Positions 6,107-6,148 of a DNA stretch of 6,148 nucleotides are shown here, piece by piece (position 1 is the first letter of the stretch; each line of letters begins with the position of its first letter). Made by a program: the position numbers and the translations under genes. The stretch is taken from assembly GCA_002329245.1 (NCBI GenBank), contig DCTG01000198.1, positions 750 to 6,897 of the forward strand. Direction: 5' to 3'. The DNA is from Clostridiales bacterium UBA1446. GTDB lineage: Bacteria > Bacillota > Clostridia > Oscillospirales > Oscillospiraceae. The notes under the pieces were generated by a model. That model did no database searches and was not told the DNA's origin. It saw nothing but the letters and a program-made list of their open reading frames with translations.

Positions 6107-6127
6107 AGAACAGGCTAAGCCTGTTCT
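6107..6127 (-). terminator. Hairpin after the exporter operon, terminator-like on the minus strand
   Basis: AGAACAGGC (6107-6115) and GCCTGTTCT (6119-6127) form a perfect 9-bp stem with loop TAA. On the minus strand it is followed by TTCTTTTTGTC, a good U-tract. On the plus strand the following bases (CAGCTTGTCG) contain no T-run. It therefore fits best as the terminator of a minus-strand gene arriving from beyond the right edge, converging on the exporter operon. It lies 20 nt after the exporter stop and could also protect that mRNA end. The minus frame just outside it ends in TGA (6127-6129), but only six codons are visible, so no gene is called. Confidence 0.5.
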
Positions 6128-6148
6128 CAGCTTGTCGAAAAAGTCCAG

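Noticed and set aside
1..6148. CRISPR array, tRNA/rRNA, insertion sequence or attachment site
   Set aside because: I found no regularly spaced repeats, cloverleaf or rRNA-like stretch, transposase motif or paired terminal repeats.

Overview
The window looks like chromosomal DNA from a moderately GC-rich member of the Clostridia (Firmicutes). The basis is strong GGAGG-type ribosome sites, GTG/TTG starts and protein families of clostridial character. This is inferred from style; no rRNA or other taxonomic marker is present.

Layout from left to right. (1) Positions 3-302 (+) hold the C-terminal end of a LysR-type regulator whose start lies outside the window. (2) A short gap follows, with a strong GC-rich hairpin at 470-493 that acts as a terminator, best oriented for the minus strand. 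(3) A minus-strand pair comes next: an 80-residue two-helix membrane protein (509-751), preceded in transcription order by a 149-residue single-domain cupin (764-1213). The pair is read from an exact-consensus TTGACA-N17-TATAAT promoter (1280-1308). (4) The divergent gap 1214-1464 contains that promoter, a small GC-rich hairpin, and an AT-rich block of nested inverted repeats just upstream of marR. (5) A tightly packed plus-strand operon runs from 1465 to 6087: a MarR-family repressor, then two ABC-exporter half-transporters, joined by an 8-nt overlap and a 4-nt ATGA overlap. (6) The last 60 bases hold a hairpin whose T-rich tail is on the minus strand.

The main system is a MarR-controlled heterodimeric ABC exporter of the LmrCD/BmrCD/TM287-288 type. 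The ATPase motifs are complementary. The first subunit has a canonical LSGGQ signature but an Asp at the catalytic Walker B position and a Gln at the switch His. The second subunit has the catalytic Glu and the His but a degenerate VSQGQ signature. Assembled, they give one consensus and one degenerate ATP site. The first subunit also carries an insertion of about 170 residues between TM1 and TM2, predicted to form an extracellular domain. The likely logic is that MarR represses the operon through the dyads over its promoter, a ligand releases it, and the exporter removes the ligand or a related compound. The substrate cannot be read from the sequence.

The cupin/membrane-protein pair is the least understood part. 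It has well-defined expression signals but no function that I can assign.
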